Shown piece by piece: positions 1-8,520 of a stretch of DNA of 64,000 bases (positions are counted from its first letter, which is position 1; each line of letters starts with the position of its first letter). The notes under the pieces were generated by a model. The model did no database searches, was not told the DNA's origin, and saw only the letters and a program-made list of their open reading frames with translations. This stretch comes from Delta-02 sp964513565 (GTDB lineage Bacteria > Desulfobacterota > Syntrophorhabdia > Syntrophorhabdales > Syntrophorhabdaceae). The stretch is from positions 58,157-122,156 of the forward strand of contig CAZENE010000004.1 of assembly GCA_964513565.1 (NCBI GenBank), given 5' to 3'. Both the position numbers and the translations under genes were made by a program.

Positions 1-1186
1 AATTGTCGATGGCAACTCCGGACCGGTCGAGAATGACCTCTATATAGTCATCACGGGCGGACCATGGGTCCCGAAGATATTCGGTGCCCCTGGTTTCATA
101 CAGTACGGCCAGTTCGTCGCGAAGCCAGTCGAAGGCGTCGCGCAACGGGCCTCGCCATCCCTGGTTCCATTCAGGGTGTCCTCCCGAATTGCATCCGCAA
201 TCACTGCGCCAACGTTCGATTCCATGGATGCAGCTCCAGGAACTGTTTTCATAGATCTTTACCTCATGCCGCGCCGGAAATTTATCCAGGTATTCACCAT
301 AATTGGTAAGGTGCGCGAGTTCGTTCCTCTGTATGTAATCGAGCGCAAAAGCAAGGGCCATATCGCCGAAACGGTGATGATGTCCGTATGTCTCCCCGTC
401 TGTTGCAATATGCATGAGCTGGGGCCATGACCTCGCGCCGGAAAAACCTGAGATCAGCCTTTTAGCCAGCTCCTCCCCACGCATCAGAAGACATTCAAAG
501 GCGACAGCCTGCGATATGGGCCCATCGTAAAAGAAAACGGTTATCTGCTGTCCGGAGGGCAGACAAACAAGGTACGGACGCGTTGGGTCTATATGCCCGC
601 CGCTGACATCCTTCCATTTAACGGCCCCAACTTTCCTTACCTTCGAGGCTTGACGTTGGGCAAGAATGGTAAATCTGATGCCTGCGGCCGCGAGGTATTC
701 AAGGGTTTCAAGATCGACAGCAGTCTCGGCGAGCCACATTCCTTCGGGAAAGCGGCCGAACCTTTTCTGAAAGTCCCTGATCCCCCAGATGACTTGGGTA
801 TACTTGTCCCGTGAATTGGCAAGGGGCATTACGACATGATTGTATACCTGGGCGATGGCGTTGCCATGGCCAGAGCGCAAAGACATGCTGAGCCTATCCG
901 CTTCGAGGATGGCCGCATATATCTCGGGCGCGGATTCAGCCATCCATGCCAGCAGGGTAGGGCCGAAATTAAAACTGATCCGGGAATAGTTGCTGACAAT
1001 GCCTGTAATGCGGCCGTCGCCGTTTAAAATACGTGATGCACAGTTCGGTGCGTAGCATTCAGCAGTTATGCGTTCGTTCCAATCATGATATGGATAGGCC
1101 GAATCCTGCATTTCAACCGATTCCAGCCAGGGGTTTTCGCGAGGCGGCTGATAAAAATGACAGTGGATGCATATGTAACGTTCCAT
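1..1186 (-). CDS. Glycoside hydrolase family 57-like / DUF3536 protein, partial
   Basis: The first 395 codons are visible and the gene runs off the left edge. The protein opens with MERYICIHCHFYQPPRENPW, the usual N-terminal His-rich strand of GH57/DUF3536 proteins, and carries MWLAETAVD about a third of the way in, where GH57 enzymes hold their nucleophile Glu. A later stretch, ATDGETYGHHHRFGD, is also typical. GH57 enzymes act on alpha-glucans, but the substrate of the DUF3536 group is not known to me. The start ATG overlaps the treZ stop (TAATG), so the two genes are translationally coupled, and a role in glycogen or maltodextrin metabolism beside trehalose synthesis is likely. The C-terminal half is unseen. 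Confidence 0.85.
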   Translation of the reverse strand, partial: MERYICIHCHFYQPPRENPWLESVEMQDSAYPYHDWNERITAECYAPNCASRILNGDGRITGIVSNYSRISFNFGPTLLAWMAESAPEIYAAILEADRLSMSLRSGHGNAIAQVYNHVVMPLANSRDKYTQVIWGIRDFQKRFGRFPEGMWLAETAVDLETLEYLAAAGIRFTILAQRQASKVRKVGAVKWKDVSGGHIDPTRPYLVCLPSGQQITVFFYDGPISQAVAFECLLMRGEELAKRLISGFSGARSWPQLMHIATDGETYGHHHRFGDMALAFALDYIQRNELAHLTNYGEYLDKFPARHEVKIYENSSWSCIHGIERWRSDCGCNSGGHPEWNQGWRGPLRDAFDWLRDELAVLYETRGTEYLRDPWSARDDYIEVILDRSGVAIDN

Positions 1187-3039
1187 TAATCCTCCCTCCT
1201 ATAGACTGCTGCGCTGAAAGGAGCTATCTGAAAAGGCGGAGGATATCCGCCGGAGGAGGGAACCGCCATCTCTGGGGGCGCGGTCTCTCCCTGTCCGCCC
1301 CATTCCAGTGATTCAGTGTCGATGACCCTGGTCCACAGGCCCGCGGGCAGGGGACGACGAAGGGATTGAGAGCAGTCGCTGAAATTGATAATGCACGAAA
1401 TATCGCATGCCAAAAGCGGCATGAGGATGCTGAGTACATTGCCGCGAGAAAACGTTCTGAGAGCAGGCTTTAATGTTTTCATTTCCCAGCAGCGGACGGA
1501 ATGGCGGAACCCTATAAGGCGCCTGTACAGATCGCGCAATGCTTCCGAGCCGTCCCCGCTTATCCTGGATCGCAGGAATGTTTCTGGTTTCTGGGGATCG
1601 GGTATGTTTCCCTCCCATTCGAAACAAGAGAACTCTGCAGCCCTCCCGTTCCTGACGGCATTTATGAGCGCTTCGTCGGCATGGTCTACAAAATAGTGGA
1701 ATGGGGCGGTCTCCCCATACTCTTCCCCCATGAAAAGAAGAGGAATAAAAGGTGAGAGGATCGTGATGACGGCCGATATCCGCAGCTTTGCCGCGGAAAC
1801 GAGGCTTGCCAGTCTGTCGCCGGAGCGCCTGTTGCCTACCTGGTCATGATTCTGTGAAAAAACAACGAACCTGTCTGTGGGGATATGGCGCGATGAGGTC
1901 CCGTGCCTTTTTTGTCTGTAACGGGAATATTGCCCCGTGTATACATAGCCGCTCCTGAACGCCTCTGCCAGATCGCCGATGCTTCCGAAATCACAGTAAT
2001 AGCCGTTGGATTCACCGGTCAGGATGGTATGGAGCGCATGATGGAAATCATCATTCCATTGTGCATCGAACCCGATTCCCCCTTTCTTTTGAGGGGTGAT
2101 CAGGCGGACATCATTGAGATCGCTCTCGGCGATAAGGTAGGAGGCCCGTCCAAGGCGGCGCCCTCGCTCTTTTACTGCCTGCACAAGGTCTTCAAGAAAG
2201 GTTCTTGCACTGAAGTCAAAAATACCGTGTACCGCATCCACTCTCAGTGCGTCGATATGATAATCCGTTATCCATGCAAGGGCGCTTTCCGTGAAAAATG
2301 ACCGTACATGGTCGCTGTATGGCCCATCGAAATTTATGGCGTCTCCCCACGGTGTACGGTACTTTTCCGTAAAGTACGGGCCGTACTTCCCCAGGTAGTT
2401 TCCCTCCGGGCCGACATGATTGTAGACCACATCGAGGATCACGGAGATATTACGCCTATGACAGGCATCGACAAATATTTTAAGGCCATCGGGACCGCCG
2501 AACGTATTCTGGGGAGCGAAGGGAAACACCCCGTCATAGCCCCAATTCCGTTCACCGGGGAACTGTGCGACAGGCATGAGTTCGATGGCTGTTATGCCAA
2601 GGTGCCGCAGGTAATCAAGGCGCTCGGAGGCCGCCTGAAAAGTTCCTTCCCGTGTAAAAGTGCCGATGTGGAGTTCGTATATGACGTACTGGTCGAAAGG
2701 GGTTCCCTTCCATTCGTGGTCGGTCCATTCAAACAGGGCATGGTCAATAACCCGGGAGGGGCCATGAACGCCATACGGCTGCGACCGGGAGGCCGGGTCG
2801 GCGAGGTGCGCCGCATCAAGGATGTACCTGTACAGGTAATTATGTCCCACACCCTTGACCCTGGCTTCAAAATAATCGCCTTCACAGCGTTCAAGACCGG
2901 TGTGAAGCCGCTCTTTACCTGATAACGTCTCGACTGATACAGCCGTGGCATAGGGAGCCCAGACACGAAATGACGTTGCGTCGGCGCAAGGGAATGAACC
3001 GGGGCAATTCTCTATTCCTCTATGATCAGAAGTCATCAT
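1186..3039 (-). CDS. treZ: Malto-oligosyltrehalose trehalohydrolase (TreZ, GH13)
   Basis: TreZ releases trehalose from the maltooligosyl-trehalose made by TreY, in the cytoplasm. The 617-residue length fits the family. An N-terminal CBM48-like sheet (about 20-105) with FRVWAPYATAV is followed by a GH13 barrel containing DVVYNHVG (about 203-210), LRVDAVHG with the nucleophile Asp near 268, LIAESD with the acid/base Glu near 305, and FSQNHDQVGNR near 395-405. The ATG at 3039 is chosen because the CBM48 start follows directly; the ribosome site is weak (GAGATGAA). No treY is visible here, so the substrate source may lie to the left of the window or elsewhere. The coupled downstream gene is a GH57 protein. 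Other GH13 members such as branching enzyme are possible, but the arrangement of motifs favours TreZ. Confidence 0.9.
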   Translation of the reverse strand: MMTSDHRGIENCPGSFPCADATSFRVWAPYATAVSVETLSGKERLHTGLERCEGDYFEARVKGVGHNYLYRYILDAAHLADPASRSQPYGVHGPSRVIDHALFEWTDHEWKGTPFDQYVIYELHIGTFTREGTFQAASERLDYLRHLGITAIELMPVAQFPGERNWGYDGVFPFAPQNTFGGPDGLKIFVDACHRRNISVILDVVYNHVGPEGNYLGKYGPYFTEKYRTPWGDAINFDGPYSDHVRSFFTESALAWITDYHIDALRVDAVHGIFDFSARTFLEDLVQAVKERGRRLGRASYLIAESDLNDVRLITPQKKGGIGFDAQWNDDFHHALHTILTGESNGYYCDFGSIGDLAEAFRSGYVYTGQYSRYRQKRHGTSSRHIPTDRFVVFSQNHDQVGNRRSGDRLASLVSAAKLRISAVITILSPFIPLLFMGEEYGETAPFHYFVDHADEALINAVRNGRAAEFSCFEWEGNIPDPQKPETFLRSRISGDGSEALRDLYRRLIGFRHSVRCWEMKTLKPALRTFSRGNVLSILMPLLACDISCIINFSDCSQSLRRPLPAGLWTRVIDTESLEWGGQGETAPPEMAVPSSGGYPPPFQIAPFSAAVYRRED

Positions 3040-3220
3040 TTCATCTCGTGCAATTACGATCAGCAGGAAAGCAGAAGACTACAGGCGGGGAACCGGTGGT
3101 GAGAGCATCTAAGCGTATTCTGCCGCCGCATGTTGCTCCCTCGGGGTACTCGATCGGGGCGTGTCAGATCCGACACCGGTTCCTTATTCCGCCTGCCGGT
3201 CAAAGACCTGTTTATCGCCA

Positions 3221-3319
3221 TCAGGTCTTTGATCTCTTCCCGCCGAACATAAGGGTTGCCGCAACGGCTATGATCCCCAATAAAATTACGACCCCGATCA
3301 CAATGCTCGTCGTCGACAT
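3221..3319 (-). CDS. Small single-pass membrane protein, 32 aa
   Basis: This short ORF begins MSTTSIVIGVVILLGIIAVA and ends GGKRSKT. It is one hydrophobic helix followed by a basic tail, so the N-terminus is probably outside and the tail in the cytoplasm. A very good ribosome site (AGGGAGGT) stands seven bases before the ATG, which is the main reason for calling it real. It lies alone between treZ and treT, both on the same strand. I recognise no family. Confidence 0.55.
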   Translation of the reverse strand: MSTTSIVIGVVILLGIIAVAATLMFGGKRSKT

Positions 3320-3422
3320 GTGTAGACCTCCCTGTACGTTTATTCCGCCCCTTGAACATTCAAACATGGACGGGCCGGATCTGTCTGTCAAACAGGATAC
3401 ATAAGGGGTCGGGGCGGCAGTC

Positions 3423-4634
3423 TTACATTTCTATTAATCCTTTACCCTTTGAAAGCAGGCCATACCAGACGGAAAGGTAATCGCGTACCTGTCTGGTTAT
3501 AAGAAAATTCTTCCGGACGAATTCGCGCGCGTGCTGCCCCATCTGTTCAGCCATATCGGCGTTATTGAGAAGCTGCCTTATCCTGAAAGCGGTTCCTTCT
3601 ATGGAATGAACAAGGAACCCTGTCCGGCCGTGGGTTATCTGCAGGGGTATTCCACCGGCGGCGCCTCCGACAACCGGCTTTGCTTTCCACATGCCTTCCG
3701 CAACGGTCAGGCCGAAGCCTTCCTTCAAAGATTTCTGGAGGACCACTGTCGACATTCTCTGGAGAGCGTTAATGTCTTTATCGCTGAAAGGCGGAAGGAG
3801 CAGGATATGGATATCCGGATCGTCGGCTGCGAAATTTTTGACCTCATCCAGAACCTCGGCTCCCTCCGGATCATCCGTCGCCGGGCTTCCCGCGAGGACG
3901 AGGATGCAGTCATTATATTTCTTGACCATCCTGTAGGCCATTATTACTCCCGTGGGGTCTTTGAACCTGTCAAAACGGGAAACTTGCAGGATCAATGGCC
4001 TGTCCATGGGAATATTGAGTTTATTGGCGGTTTCCTGAACCTCATCGTCAGTCAGTTCCCTGTTCTTTTCGGAAAGAGGGTCGATGGATGGAGGTATGAT
4101 GAACTCGTTCGCGCACATAGCGCCTGCGAAACGGGCCACGGAATAAATTGCGGCATCGAATTTCCTGGCGTACTTCCCGATCGATTCGAAAACATCTTTC
4201 TGTGGGTTAGACACATCGATATGACATCGCCAGATCCATACGCTGTCCTTGCGGAAAGAAATGAGCGGGGCAGGCTGGGGATCGTGAATCAAGACCGCAT
4301 CGGCATCGAGATCAAGGCTGGCGGCATTGTTTTCATTTACCCGCATGTGATGTTCCCACATGCGCCTGTTTATAAATTCGGGGTATCCCTGAAGGGCATT
4401 ATGTATCTTCTTTGTTATATCGAAAAACATATCGTCTCCGGCGATCACTTCCCATCGGGCTTGAATGCCGAGACTTTCCAGCATTGGTATCATTCTTTGC
4501 AATATCTCGGCGACGCCGCCCCCTTGCCGGGTGGAATTTACGTGGAGAAATGTTTTCCCCGAGAGATGATCTGCCAGTTTTTTCAGGAGAAGGATATCTC
4601 CCCGCGGGGAGATCCCCCTGTATGACTCTATCAT
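3423..4634 (-). CDS. treT: Trehalose synthase (TreT-type glycosyltransferase, GT4)
   Basis: TreT joins a nucleotide-activated glucose (ADP- or UDP-glucose) to glucose, giving trehalose in one step. The 403-residue protein matches the archaeal TreT pattern: FLHVNSTRQGGGVAEIL near the N-terminus, EARW-like ARWEVI, HNALQG, LIHDPQPAPLI, WIWRCHIDVSNP, PPSIDPLSEKN, then the GT-B C-terminal half with VSRFDRFKDP and EGFGLTVAEGMWKAKPVVGG, which holds the sugar-nucleotide Glu. The start is the ATG at 4634, overlapping the previous stop as ATGA; a longer ORF to 4787 would run deep into the upstream gene. Trehalose phosphorylase is a related alternative, but the N-terminal motifs favour TreT. Confidence 0.88.
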   Translation of the reverse strand: MIESYRGISPRGDILLLKKLADHLSGKTFLHVNSTRQGGGVAEILQRMIPMLESLGIQARWEVIAGDDMFFDITKKIHNALQGYPEFINRRMWEHHMRVNENNAASLDLDADAVLIHDPQPAPLISFRKDSVWIWRCHIDVSNPQKDVFESIGKYARKFDAAIYSVARFAGAMCANEFIIPPSIDPLSEKNRELTDDEVQETANKLNIPMDRPLILQVSRFDRFKDPTGVIMAYRMVKKYNDCILVLAGSPATDDPEGAEVLDEVKNFAADDPDIHILLLPPFSDKDINALQRMSTVVLQKSLKEGFGLTVAEGMWKAKPVVGGAAGGIPLQITHGRTGFLVHSIEGTAFRIRQLLNNADMAEQMGQHAREFVRKNFLITRQVRDYLSVWYGLLSKGKGLIEM

Positions 4635-5320
4635 GTCGTAATCCCTGTTTTTTCCATGTCTCTGTTCACTTCCTGAAGCACCAGACCGGAAATATGCGAG
4701 CGTATTTCCTCCGTATTGTGCATGAATGGGTCTACAGCTCGTATTTTCTCTGCCAGCTCCCCTTTGAGCAAACTGTCCTGAAACCATTTTGAGAAATCAT
4801 CCATCGCTCCGGCAATTCGCTTGCGGGCCTCATAGAAGTGGTAATAAATACATTCGTTGTCTATAAATTTCAAAGCAATGAGAAATTCCGCCAGATTGCT
4901 TGCCCGGACTCCGGCAGGGAAGACAAAGGTGATGGTCTCATTGAAGAAGAACTCATCGCCGGATACGGCGGGACGGGGTTCAGGGAACTTCTCCAGGTAT
5001 GAGTCAATGACAGAAACGAGGGCATTGCGCAGATCGGTTATCCTTTCGCAATCGTAAGGATCTATGTTGGACAATTGTTCTGCCAGGGCCCTTTCCTCAA
5101 GGCTCTCCCCGGCCCATTGCGCAAAATCATTGGTATACTCAAGAATATGTTCCTTCAAAAAATACTGGTAAGTATGATGAAATATCGAGTCATCGCTCAC
5201 TGTTGCGATGACCTCCCGCAGTTGCCTCAAGCTGGACGCCTTCTTGCCTGTAGATTTTAGCAGGGTAACACATTGACGGAATTCGAATGGCGTGCCCGTC
5301 TCGGTGGCCGTTCCTTCCAT
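4631..5320 (-). CDS. DUF5752-like protein coupled to TreT
   Basis: A 229-residue soluble, mainly helical protein with two internally similar halves. Each half runs from an F-R or F-xx-G start through a segment with an HHTYQYF or YYHFYEA motif, then F-xx-W (NDFAQWAGESL, DDFSKWFQDSL) and a final D-P-(Y/F) segment. This repeat suggests duplication of a roughly 100-residue unit. It resembles DUF5752, a family I know from neighbourhoods of trehalose-synthesis genes. It has a strong ribosome site (AAGGAGAG) and overlaps treT by four bases, so a role as partner or regulator of TreT is inferred. No catalytic motif is visible. Confidence 0.75.
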   Translation of the reverse strand: MEGTATETGTPFEFRQCVTLLKSTGKKASSLRQLREVIATVSDDSIFHHTYQYFLKEHILEYTNDFAQWAGESLEERALAEQLSNIDPYDCERITDLRNALVSVIDSYLEKFPEPRPAVSGDEFFFNETITFVFPAGVRASNLAEFLIALKFIDNECIYYHFYEARKRIAGAMDDFSKWFQDSLLKGELAEKIRAVDPFMHNTEEIRSHISGLVLQEVNRDMEKTGITT

Positions 5321-5445
5321 GGACTCTCCTTTTTTTATAGGGATATTTCTCTATTCCGCCTCATCTACCACGCGGAACCCGGCATTATGTTCGCTTCCGG
5401 ACCCCACCTGCAGGCCGCCGCCGGTCCTGACAGGCCCGGCGATCA

Positions 5446-6696
5446 TCACCCCCCTTCTCCCTGTGATCCTGTAGCAGCCAGGACCGCAGCTAAGGGTGAA
5501 TCGTCCTGTATAGCTGTTTTCTCAAGACGTTCGTCCATTTGCCTGACAAGGTCTCTGAATTCCGAACCCTGCCGGGCTTCGACAGGATCAGGAGGGATAT
5601 TGTTTTCGGCAAGCGGATTCACGGGCTTTCCTTTTATTCTCATTTCAAAATGAAGATGCGGCCCTGTGGCAAGTCCCGTCGAACCGACATTGCCGATGAC
5701 ATCGCCTTGCTGTACCTTTTTGCCCTGTCGAATAGCCTTTTCGATCCGCGACAGGTGCCCGTAGTATGTCGTCCGATCGTGGTTATGAGCTATTATGACC
5801 AGGTTTCCGTAACCGGCTCTGTATCCGGCGAAATGGACGCACCCCGAACCGACCGCGGAGACCGGTGTGCCCCGGGGCGCGACGTAATCGATCCCTCTGT
5901 GGGGCCTGTGTCTTTTCAGGATAGGGTGGAACCGCCTCTCCGTCCAGTAGGAGCTTATCCTTCTGAAATTTAAGGGGGCCTTCAGGAAGGCCTTTTTCAG
6001 AGGCATGCCGCTGCTGTCGTAATAGCCTATTAGGCCATTTTTTGTGAAGCGGTAGGCTGTATATGTGCGGCCTTTATTAACAAACTCGGCGGAAATTATC
6101 GGCCCGAACCGCCTGAAGCCATCCTCTAGGAAGTGACCCTCAACGATGATCTTGTACGTGTCACCGTTCCGCAGATCGGTATTGAAGTCAATGTCCCACG
6201 CAAAAATATCCGACAGGTCGAGAGCCAGGGTGAAGGCATCCTTGCCGGGGCCGAGAGAAGAGATAAGATTGTCCTTGATGGTCCCGCCGAGCGATATCAA
6301 CCGATTCTCGTATTCGATCTTTTCCATGGCCGCGCTCAGGCTGTCTCCCTCACGAGAGACATTCAAATACTTTTCGTCATCGACCCAGTAAATGAGAGAA
6401 TCGAGCCTGCCTTCGTCATCCACGGCAATTTTGTACGGGCGTCCCGAACAGAGCCTGCCCAAGTCATAAACCCCGTCTGCGGCGCTCTGCACATGGTCAA
6501 CGTCGACGGGGTCCACGCTGTTGTGCCTGAAAAGCTGCAAAAGGGTATCGCCTTTTTTTATTTTACCCTCAGCGACGCGGAGGCTCCGGTCCTCAGAATC
6601 GATTGCCGGCTTTAGGGTATCACGCGATTTCACTGTTAAGACAACACCTATGGCGACTAACAGAAGCATGACGAATATGGTCTTGCGTACTGTCAT
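5446..6696 (-). CDS. M23-family murein endopeptidase with OapA/LysM-like region
   Basis: A 416-residue envelope protein with an N-terminal membrane helix or uncleaved signal (FVMLLLVAIGVVLTV, residues 8-22). Residues about 40-120 look like the LysM/OapA-type wall-binding part seen in Gram-negative M23 proteins (KIKKGDTLLQLF). The LytM domain covers about 245-360, with zinc ligands in HRGID (His266, Asp270) and in GPHLHFE (His347/His349). All expected ligands are present, so it should be an active peptidoglycan cross-link hydrolase. Its ATG overlaps the stop of the LapA-like gene by four bases (ATGA), so they share a transcript. The acidic and polar C-terminal 60 residues have no recognised function. 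Confidence 0.88.
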   Translation of the reverse strand: MTVRKTIFVMLLLVAIGVVLTVKSRDTLKPAIDSEDRSLRVAEGKIKKGDTLLQLFRHNSVDPVDVDHVQSAADGVYDLGRLCSGRPYKIAVDDEGRLDSLIYWVDDEKYLNVSREGDSLSAAMEKIEYENRLISLGGTIKDNLISSLGPGKDAFTLALDLSDIFAWDIDFNTDLRNGDTYKIIVEGHFLEDGFRRFGPIISAEFVNKGRTYTAYRFTKNGLIGYYDSSGMPLKKAFLKAPLNFRRISSYWTERRFHPILKRHRPHRGIDYVAPRGTPVSAVGSGCVHFAGYRAGYGNLVIIAHNHDRTTYYGHLSRIEKAIRQGKKVQQGDVIGNVGSTGLATGPHLHFEMRIKGKPVNPLAENNIPPDPVEARQGSEFRDLVRQMDERLEKTAIQDDSPLAAVLAATGSQGEGG

Positions 6697-6947
6697 AGGG
6701 CCTTACCGTCCTTGACCGCAATTTCGGGATGGTGTCGGGCCCATTCCCTGCGCTTTCTCGACAGTTTCGCGAGGAATGACGAGGCAATACCGATGACCAC
6801 CCCGGAAACCATGGAGAGAAATACTATGACAGCAAGGGATGACTGAAACTTCCACGCCAGGACGGATACGGTGACCGGCTGTGAGTTTTGGGCGGAAAAT
6901 ATGGCTACAATTACGACCATACCGATGATTAAAAAAAGAAGACGCAT
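6693..6947 (-). CDS. LapA-like (DUF1049) inner-membrane protein
   Basis: An 84-residue protein with two membrane helices (about 3-17 and 38-62) and the LapA/DUF1049 signature FSAQNSQPVTVSVLAWKFQ between them, then a basic cytoplasmic tail. In enterobacteria LapA works with LapB to regulate lipopolysaccharide assembly. No lapB is visible here; the gene is instead coupled to the M23 peptidase, so an envelope role is likely but the exact function is open. Confidence 0.8.
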   Translation of the reverse strand: MRLLFLIIGMVVIVAIFSAQNSQPVTVSVLAWKFQSSLAVIVFLSMVSGVVIGIASSFLAKLSRKRREWARHHPEIAVKDGKAL

Positions 6948-6981
6948 AAGTAGTTATCCTCGATCTATTGTTTTAATGGCT

Positions 6982-8193
6982 CTACGAGCGGTTATCTTCC
7001 CTGACCGCTTCCTGTATCCGGTCAAAAATGTCCGGGAGGGCGGCTGTGACCCTGTCCCAACTTGCTATCAGCGGGACACCTAGGGGATCTTTAGTTATAA
7101 CTTCGGCAGCCTTTTTGATCCCATTCGTAAAGGTCTCTACGGAAAGGCTCTCTTCGTGGCGATCGAAATACAGACCATTGATGGATGCATCATCCTCGTA
7201 CCTCTTCAGCATATCCTGCGCCGTGCGCGCATAGGTGGCAAAAAGTGTTTTAAAAAAGCCGTCTGAAAAAATGATGCCTTCGGAAGCCAGCGTGCGAAAT
7301 ATGGATTTGCATATGTCGACGGACATTTTATTGAGTCCCTTCGATGCATCTTCCGGTGAAAGCTCTTGGTGTTTATGTTCGTAATTGTCGGCTATGTCCA
7401 CCTGGCAGACACGGTTTATCGAGGTATTTTTATATACCTCGGCGAGCGTGCCGACCTCGAGTCCCCAATCCCCGGGGATCTTGTTGACCCGCGCCAGATT
7501 CACGTCCATTGAAAATTCGCCGGCGAGGATGTAGCGAAAACTGTCAAAGAAAAGGAGCAGGGGATGGTACCCGATGATCTTCTCAAGCGCCCGGATAAGC
7601 GGGGTGACGAGAAGTCTGGTTACCCTGCCATGCATCTTGTTCGTGACCCGTGTGTAAAAACCCTTGCAAAAATCATAATCAAGGCTTGGGCTCGTAACCG
7701 GATAACACAACCGCGCAAGGAGTTCGCGCGAGTATGTCAGAATGTCGCAATCATGAAGCGCGATCGCATTGAATTCCTGGCGTGACAGGACATAGCCGTA
7801 CGCCATCCAGACCGACCTCCCCTTCCCCTCGAGCCCGGTCGGAAGGTCCTCCGATTCGATCGCCCGGTAAATACCTTTGATCCTCTTGCCGCTGTTCCAG
7901 ATAATGCTTACTTTCTGGGGCAGTACAGAAAAGAAGCGTTTTGCGTTCTCGAATTCCCTGTCTGAGGCCTTCCCGAGGGTAACAACGATCTCTTTGATGT
8001 AGTTGACATGTCTGAGTTCTTCGACGATGTGTTTCAGGGCCGAGCCAGCCAGTTCGCTGTAAAGAGACGGCAAAACAAGGGCTATGGGTCTTTCACGCGT
8101 ATATCGGGCAAGCTTTGCCTCGACTTCCCCGACATGATCTGATCCCAGTTTATGAAGAGTGGCAACTACTCCCGTCTGGTAAAAATCGGCCAT
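6982..8193 (-). CDS. gpgS: Glucosyl-3-phosphoglycerate synthase-like glycosyltransferase
   Basis: The 403-residue GT-A enzyme resembles GpgS (GT81), which moves glucose from a nucleotide sugar to 3-phosphoglycerate on the way to the compatible solute glucosylglycerate. Seen are LVLPSLYSE near 40, a nucleotide-binding EGKGRSVWM near 122-130, the metal-binding DCD at about 148-150 in ALHDCDI, and PGDWGLEVGTLAEVY. The start at 8193 has a strong ribosome site (AAGGAGG, seven bases away); the upstream extension in the same frame lacks support. No GpgP phosphatase is seen nearby. The related mannosyl-3-phosphoglycerate synthase cannot be fully excluded. Its place beside treZ and treT supports an osmoprotection role. 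Confidence 0.82.
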   Translation of the reverse strand: MADFYQTGVVATLHKLGSDHVGEVEAKLARYTRERPIALVLPSLYSELAGSALKHIVEELRHVNYIKEIVVTLGKASDREFENAKRFFSVLPQKVSIIWNSGKRIKGIYRAIESEDLPTGLEGKGRSVWMAYGYVLSRQEFNAIALHDCDILTYSRELLARLCYPVTSPSLDYDFCKGFYTRVTNKMHGRVTRLLVTPLIRALEKIIGYHPLLLFFDSFRYILAGEFSMDVNLARVNKIPGDWGLEVGTLAEVYKNTSINRVCQVDIADNYEHKHQELSPEDASKGLNKMSVDICKSIFRTLASEGIIFSDGFFKTLFATYARTAQDMLKRYEDDASINGLYFDRHEESLSVETFTNGIKKAAEVITKDPLGVPLIASWDRVTAALPDIFDRIQEAVREDNRS

Positions 8194-8279
8194 ATTCCGC
8201 CTCCTTGTTGAGGGTAAAAGTCTACTCGAAGAAGAAATACAGCGTCTGTAAAACACGTTACATTAATACGGTAGAAACA

Positions 8280-8308
8280 ATAGTACAATATTTTCTGAAT
8301 ATTGACAA
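8280..8308 (-). promoter_or_regulatory. Candidate sigma-70 promoter for the gpgS-lapA-M23 operon
   Basis: On the minus strand TTGTCA (8308-8303) and TACTAT (8285-8280) are 17 bases apart, matching the consensus at 5/6 and 4/6 positions. The start would lie about 80 bases before the gpgS ATG. Seen in sequence; activity is inferred. Confidence 0.4.
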
Positions 8309-8520
8309 GTACATACGTTCAATACGGCGCTGCATGTTCATATCGCCCTTATAAGCAGGCGGCTGAAAGAAAATAATAAACATGAAGGATTTTGGAGGCG
8401 ATTACGATCCCGTTCTCACTATGGAAGAATGTTTAACCGGCCGAAGACGTAGGCCCGTCAGGATGGAACAGAGCTTAACCGAAATATCTCGAAAAAGAAC
8501 TGATCAACTTGACACTTATT
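8309..8520. other. Intergenic stretch, no supported gene
   Basis: This lies between the gpgS promoter and the end of the first dctM. A 48-codon plus-strand ORF can be read, but it has no ribosome site and runs into dctM. No terminator hairpin was found. Confidence 0.6.
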
